Source of the DNA: MED-G78 sp964546275
GTDB taxonomy: Bacteria > Pseudomonadota > Gammaproteobacteria > Magnimaribacterales > D2472
Length of the DNA stretch: 6,870 nucleotides
Assembly: GCA_964546275.1 (NCBI GenBank)
Contig: CAZJJG010000036.1
Location: forward strand, 1 to 6,870
Direction of reading: 5' to 3'
The notes under the pieces are model-generated. The model had not been told where the DNA came from and did no database searches. It saw nothing but the letters and a program-made list of their open reading frames with translations. The position numbers were made by a program, and so were the translations under genes. Shown in pieces: positions 6,826 to 6,870 of the stretch. Position 1 is the first letter of the stretch, and each line of letters starts with the position of its first letter.

Positions 6826-6870
6826 GTCCCGTTCGTCTAGAGGCCTAGGACACCGGGTTTTCATCTCGGC
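6826..6870 (+). tRNA. tRNA-Glu (anticodon UUC), 5' part, cut by window end
   Basis: The sequence reads as the 5' half of a bacterial tRNA-Glu and is nearly identical to the E. coli gene up to the D arm. The 5' acceptor strand is GTCCCGT (6826-6832), followed by the linker TC and the D stem GTCT/GGAC (6835-6838 and 6848-6851) around the loop AGAGGCCTA. The anticodon stem CCGGG/CTCGG (6853-6857 and 6865-6869) has one G-U pair and encloses the loop TTTTCAT, with anticodon TTC at 6860-6862. The variable loop, T arm and 3' acceptor strand lie beyond the window, so full folding cannot be checked. It follows trmJ by 52 bp in the same direction with its own promoter. Confidence 0.95.

Noticed and set aside
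1..6870. CRISPR array, insertion sequence, defence or other accessory system
   Set aside because: Coding sequence of well-known housekeeping genes fills nearly all of the window. No direct-repeat array, transposase or terminal inverted repeats were seen.

Overview
The window carries a gammaproteobacterial housekeeping cluster in an AT-rich genome. The gene order is queA-tgt-yajC-secD-secF on the plus strand, suhB convergent on the minus strand, then trmJ on the plus strand. This matches the order known from Pseudomonas and many other Gammaproteobacteria. The A/T bias at third codon positions, heavy use of AGA for arginine, and gaps or overlaps of only a few bases suggest a small, streamlined genome. 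A marine SAR86-like lineage would fit, but that is inference from composition and compactness, not a marker-based placement.

Layout. Positions 1-2125 hold queA and tgt, the two late queuosine enzymes, overlapping by 11 bp. Positions 2137-5215 hold yajC, secD and secF, the accessory membrane complex of the Sec translocon, with junctions of 11 bp, 8 bp and a 1-bp overlap. Positions 5212-6012 hold suhB on the minus strand; its stop codon overlaps that of secF within one TTAA. A 35-bp divergent gap separates suhB from trmJ (6048-6773). After trmJ, a short gap (6774-6825) contains a perfect TATAAT box directly before the 5' part of a tRNA-Glu(UUC) gene, which is cut by the window end at 6870.

How the genes work together. 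QueA and Tgt modify position 34 of GUN-anticodon tRNAs, and TrmJ methylates the ribose at position 32 of a set of tRNAs. YajC, SecD and SecF support protein export. SuhB is an inositol-monophosphatase-family protein that in E. coli also serves in rRNA antitermination. All proteins look full length with catalytic or signature residues intact. No gene is broken, and I see no mobile element, CRISPR array or defence gene.

I did not find a new biological system. The points worth a second look are small regulatory ones: a near-symmetric ATTGTAAT between suhB and trmJ that could act as a shared divergent -10, the shared TTAA stop, and a tRNA-Glu gene downstream of trmJ where several relatives have cysE/iscR.
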